Origin: Spirochaetaceae bacterium
GTDB taxonomy: Bacteria > Spirochaetota > Spirochaetia > Treponematales > Breznakiellaceae
Assembly (NCBI GenBank): GCA_031278295.1
Contig: JAITKQ010000141.1
Span: forward strand, 1 to 7,178
Direction of reading: 5' to 3'
DNA length: 7,178 bases
The notes beneath the pieces are model-generated. The model was not told the DNA's origin. It was given only the letters and a program-made list of their open reading frames with translations, and made no database searches. Shown piece by piece: positions 5,109-7,178 of the stretch; positions within the stretch are counted from its first letter, which is position 1, and the number at the start of each line of letters is the position of its first letter. The translations under genes were made by a program, and so were the position numbers.

Positions 5109-5168
5109 ATGAACAACATGAAAACAGGGGGGAATCGGGTGGAGGCGGGTACTGATTGGGACAGGTAG
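5109..5168 (+). CDS. Possible 19-codon ORF overlapping the cimA start
   Basis: ATG at 5109 has GGAGA (5096-5100) 8 bases upstream, a better start context than cimA itself. It reads MNNMKTGGNRVEAGTDWDR and stops at TAG 5166-5168, so it overlaps the first codons of cimA in another frame. Translation could deliver ribosomes to the TTG of cimA and couple the two. It has no Ile or Leu and only one Val, so it does not look like a branched-chain amino acid attenuation leader. The peptide is too short for a family assignment, and chance is a real possibility. Confidence 0.25.
   Translation: MNNMKTGGNRVEAGTDWDR
5139..5145 (+). promoter_or_regulatory. Ribosome binding site for the TTG start of cimA
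   Basis: GTGGAGG ends 10 bases before TTG 5156. An in-frame TGA at 5153-5155, immediately before the TTG, rules out any longer start. Confidence 0.6.
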
Positions 5169-6760
5169 AAATATTTGATACTACACTGCGGGACGGAGCG
5201 CAGGGTGAGGGAATCAGCTTTTCCGTGCAGGATAAACTTGCGATAACGGAGGCGCTGGACGAGCTTGGCGTCGCGTGGATAGAGGCCGGGAATCCGGGCA
5301 GCAACCCAAAAGATGTTGACTTCTTCAGGCTGGTAAAGAAAACCCGGCTTGCGAACGCCCGTCTTTGCGCGTTTGGCTCTACCCGGAAGAAGGGGGTGCG
5401 GGCGGAAGATGACGAACAGCTTGCCAGCCTTCTTTCGGCGGATACGGAATTTGTCGTGGTCTTTGGGAAAGCCTCAACGCTGCACGTCAGGGAGGTGCTA
5501 AAGGCAAGCCTGGATGAGAATCTGGCGATGATTGCCGAGACGGTACAGTTCCTGCGGAGGGAAGGCCGGACGGTCTTCTTTGACGCGGAACACTTTTTTG
5601 ACGGCCTCGCCCGGAACCGCGACTATGCGCTTAAAAGTATAATGACGGCGGCGGAGGCGGGCGCGGCGCGTATAATCCTCTGCGACACCAACGGCGGCAG
5701 CTTTCCCGGCACGGTAACGGAGGGTACGCGCGCCGCCGCGCAATGTCTTGCGGAACACCCCGCCGCGCCGCCGCTTGGCATACACGCGCACAACGATTCG
5801 GGTCTTGCCATCGCCTGCTCCATCGCGGCGGTGGAGGCAGGCTGTGTTCAGGTACAGGGTACTCTACTCGGCTTTGGGGAACGTTGCGGCAACACCTGCC
5901 TCGCCGCGCTGATTCCGAGCCTCCAGTGCAAGATGGGCCTGCGCTGCCTGCCTGACGGAAAGCTGTCACATCTTACAGAAATCAGCAGGCGGGTGGCGGA
6001 AATCGTCAACTGTACGTTGAGCGACGATACGCCGTACATCGGGACGCACGCCTTTTCACACAAGGCGGGTATGCACGCGGACGCGATCCTGAAAGTACGC
6101 TCATCGTTTGAACATTTGGACCCGGCCTTGGTCGGCAACGGGCGGCACTTTCTGATGAGTGAACAGGGGGGCAGGGCCGCGATAGCGGAGCGTGTCGGCA
6201 AGCTGGCCGGGGGTGTCAGCAAGTCTCACCCTGCGATAGGCGCGCTTTCCCGCCGCCTGAAGGCGCTGGAGGCCGAGGGCTGGGCCTTTGACGGGGCGGA
6301 CGCCAGCTTTGAAATCCTGGTGTACAAAGAATTGGGCCTGTACAGGAATTTTTTTGAAATCATCGCGTACAGGGTACAGAGCGAACATCCGGCGGGCAAG
6401 CTGATGGAATGTTGCCACGCCTGGGTAAAGGTCTTTGTAAACGGCCAGTACGAGATAGCCGCGGCGGAGGGGGACGGCCCCGTCAACGCGCTTGACGGGG
6501 CGCTACGGCGCAGCCTGCTCCGCTTCTACCCGGAACTGGTGAAGATGCGGCTGTCCGACTACAAGGTGCGCGTAATCGACGGTAAACAGGCGACAGCGGC
6601 CAAAGTGCGCGTCCTGATCGAATCGACGGACGGCATTTCCGCCTGGACAACGGTAGGCGTTTCCGCCGACATAATCGACGCAAGCCGCCTTGCGCTGGTC
6701 GACTCTATCGAACACTACCTGCCACGCGCAAAACAATTGGTTGTGGACAAAGAAGGATGA
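5156..6760 (+). CDS. cimA: (R)-citramalate synthase with C-terminal regulatory domain
   Basis: The enzyme condenses pyruvate and acetyl-CoA to (R)-citramalate, the first step of the threonine-independent route to isoleucine. The 534 residues match the long CimA family. The TIM barrel starts with VEIFDTTLRDGAQGEG (4-19), containing catalytic Arg12 and metal ligand Asp13. HAHND (210-214) and GERCGN (241-246) supply the metal-binding His210, His212 and Asn246. FDAEHFFDG (142-150) and THAFSHKAGMHADA (297-310) are typical of this branch rather than of the shorter 2-isopropylmalate synthases. The C-terminal LeuA-type dimer domain (about 385-525) includes EGDGPVNALDGALR, LSDYKVRV and the WTTVGVS region, and normally binds isoleucine for feedback inhibition. 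The start is TTG 5156, just after an in-frame TGA. 2-isopropylmalate or homocitrate synthase are less likely, given these segments. Confidence 0.93.
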   Translation: MGQVEIFDTTLRDGAQGEGISFSVQDKLAITEALDELGVAWIEAGNPGSNPKDVDFFRLVKKTRLANARLCAFGSTRKKGVRAEDDEQLASLLSADTEFVVVFGKASTLHVREVLKASLDENLAMIAETVQFLRREGRTVFFDAEHFFDGLARNRDYALKSIMTAAEAGAARIILCDTNGGSFPGTVTEGTRAAAQCLAEHPAAPPLGIHAHNDSGLAIACSIAAVEAGCVQVQGTLLGFGERCGNTCLAALIPSLQCKMGLRCLPDGKLSHLTEISRRVAEIVNCTLSDDTPYIGTHAFSHKAGMHADAILKVRSSFEHLDPALVGNGRHFLMSEQGGRAAIAERVGKLAGGVSKSHPAIGALSRRLKALEAEGWAFDGADASFEILVYKELGLYRNFFEIIAYRVQSEHPAGKLMECCHAWVKVFVNGQYEIAAAEGDGPVNALDGALRRSLLRFYPELVKMRLSDYKVRVIDGKQATAAKVRVLIESTDGISAWTTVGVSADIIDASRLALVDSIEHYLPRAKQLVVDKEG

Positions 6761-6900
6761 CAAAAAACGTGACGCGGGACGGCACCTTGGAGGAGTTCCC
6801 CGCTATGGGCGCGCCACCGCGCAAAGTACCCCTCATTCCACAGCGAAGCCTGTCCGCAAGGACGATTTGTAAACCCACGGGTGGCGACCCAAACTGCTAG
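6757..6900 (+). CDS. Possible 47-residue protein overlapping the cimA stop
   Basis: ATG at 6757 overlaps the cimA TGA (6758-6760) in an ATGA arrangement typical of coupled genes. The frame runs to TAG 6898-6900 and fills the gap exactly; its stop overlaps the stop of the convergent FkbM gene by two bases. The peptide begins MTKNVTRDGTLEEFPAMG, has a basic middle (PPRKVPLIPQRSLSARTI) and ends CKPTGGDPNC. There are no membrane segments or known motifs, and I do not recognise it. Upstream there is only a weak GGA (6745-6747, spacing 9). It could be a real small gene, the remains of a longer downstream gene, or chance in a GC-rich gap that also contains small hairpins. Confidence 0.33.
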   Translation: MTKNVTRDGTLEEFPAMGAPPRKVPLIPQRSLSARTICKPTGGDPNC

Positions 6901-7178
6901 GCCGGCGTATCGGGTACAAACATTATATCGCATCCCGCCCGCATAAGATATTTGTACCCGTTTTTTGTCAGCAAAGCGGTTATTTCGTTTCCATACCCAT
7001 TTTCTTCAACAGTAATGAACCGAAAACTATACTCAGAAAAATTTATGCTGTTTAGTATGGGGAGTTCGTAACCTTCGACGTCAAGCGACATAAAGTCTAT
7101 TGTTTTTATGGGATAATTTTTCATAATATCGTCAAATGTTTTTGTCGTAACGTTTATCCGTTCAAAATTACCCGATTC
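6897..7178 (-). CDS. FkbM-family SAM-dependent methyltransferase, C-terminal part
   Basis: On the minus strand the frame is open from the right edge to a TAG at 6897-6899, giving the last 93 residues. The reading frame continues upstream past the ATG at 7124, with ERINVTTKTFDDI before it, so that ATG is internal and the gene starts beyond 7178. The hallmark of FkbM (Methyltransf_21) proteins is clear: a T-x-T-x-D-D-I segment, then IDFMSLDVEGYELPILNSI, where the D-V-E-G-Y-E motif lies at the end of a Rossmann strand. The FITVEEN strand and the YKYLMRAGCDIMFV end are also typical. Such enzymes O-methylate sugars or small molecules, often inside glycan or polysaccharide clusters; the substrate cannot be told here. 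The gene is AT-richer than the neighbouring cimA and convergent with it, as expected of an accessory glycan locus beginning to the right. Confidence 0.9.
   Translation of the reverse strand, partial: ESGNFERINVTTKTFDDIMKNYPIKTIDFMSLDVEGYELPILNSINFSEYSFRFITVEENGYGNEITALLTKNGYKYLMRAGCDIMFVPDTPA

Noticed and set aside
5109..5170. Frameshift in the G6 run at 5127-5132 that would give cimA a longer N-terminus
   Set aside because: Adding one G joins the upstream ATG to the cimA frame, but an in-frame TGA at 5153-5155 lies directly before the TTG. CimA proteins also normally begin close to the VEIFDTTLRDG motif.
5498..6683. Several long antisense frames inside cimA
   Set aside because: They are Arg/Pro/Ala/Ser-rich shadows of a GC-rich gene whose sense frame has complete family motifs.
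7122..7124. ATG 7124 as the start of a 75-residue minus-strand gene
   Set aside because: The same frame stays open to the window edge and encodes the conserved T-x-T-x-D-D-I segment of FkbM proteins just before it, so the ATG is internal.

Overview
The window looks like chromosomal DNA of a Gram-negative-type bacterium, most plausibly a Treponema-like spirochaete. The clues are indirect. One protein has a short, relaxed spirochaete-style lipobox (LFVSC). There is a CimA-type citramalate synthase, a route to isoleucine known from Leptospira. GC-rich housekeeping DNA alternates with clearly AT-richer genes, and the intergenic DNA is full of repeats and hairpins. No rRNA, tRNA, CRISPR array, transposase or integrase was seen, so the taxonomic call is an inference.

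Layout from left to right. (1) Bases 1-132 hold the 3' end of a gene that begins outside the window. (2) Bases 133-561 have no intact gene, but one reading frame resembles a decayed gene, and a perfect TATAAT box lies just before the next gene. (3) Bases 562-1701 (+) encode a D12-class N6-adenine DNA methyltransferase, AT-rich and with no restriction partner in view. (4) Bases 1899-3748 (-) are a two-gene operon: a MATE multidrug efflux pump followed, with a 4-base overlap, by a MarR-family regulator. The promoter of the pair has a long dyad over its -10 box, the expected architecture of an autorepressed, ligand-inducible efflux operon (compare MepR/MepA). (5) Bases 3815-4401 are repeat-rich intergenic DNA: a 73-base hairpin element, a 9-base tandem repeat, a 15-base direct repeat and a strong stem-loop. 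(6) Bases 4402-5007 (+) encode a small TPR lipoprotein. (7) Bases 5156-6760 (+) encode citramalate synthase with its C-terminal regulatory domain. It is preceded by a 19-codon overlapping ORF and followed by a 47-codon ORF that starts on its stop codon; both are uncertain. (8) Bases 6897-7178 (-) hold the C-terminal part of an FkbM-family methyltransferase that runs off the right edge.

The only clear functional unit is the MATE-MarR pair. The other genes look like independent cargo: DNA modification, envelope lipoprotein, branched-chain amino acid synthesis, and methylation of a glycan or small molecule. I found no convincing novel multi-gene system. The observations most worth checking are the MarR/MATE operator, the Cys/His-rich loop in that MarR protein, the 73-base folded element at 3835-3907, and the short ORFs flanking cimA.
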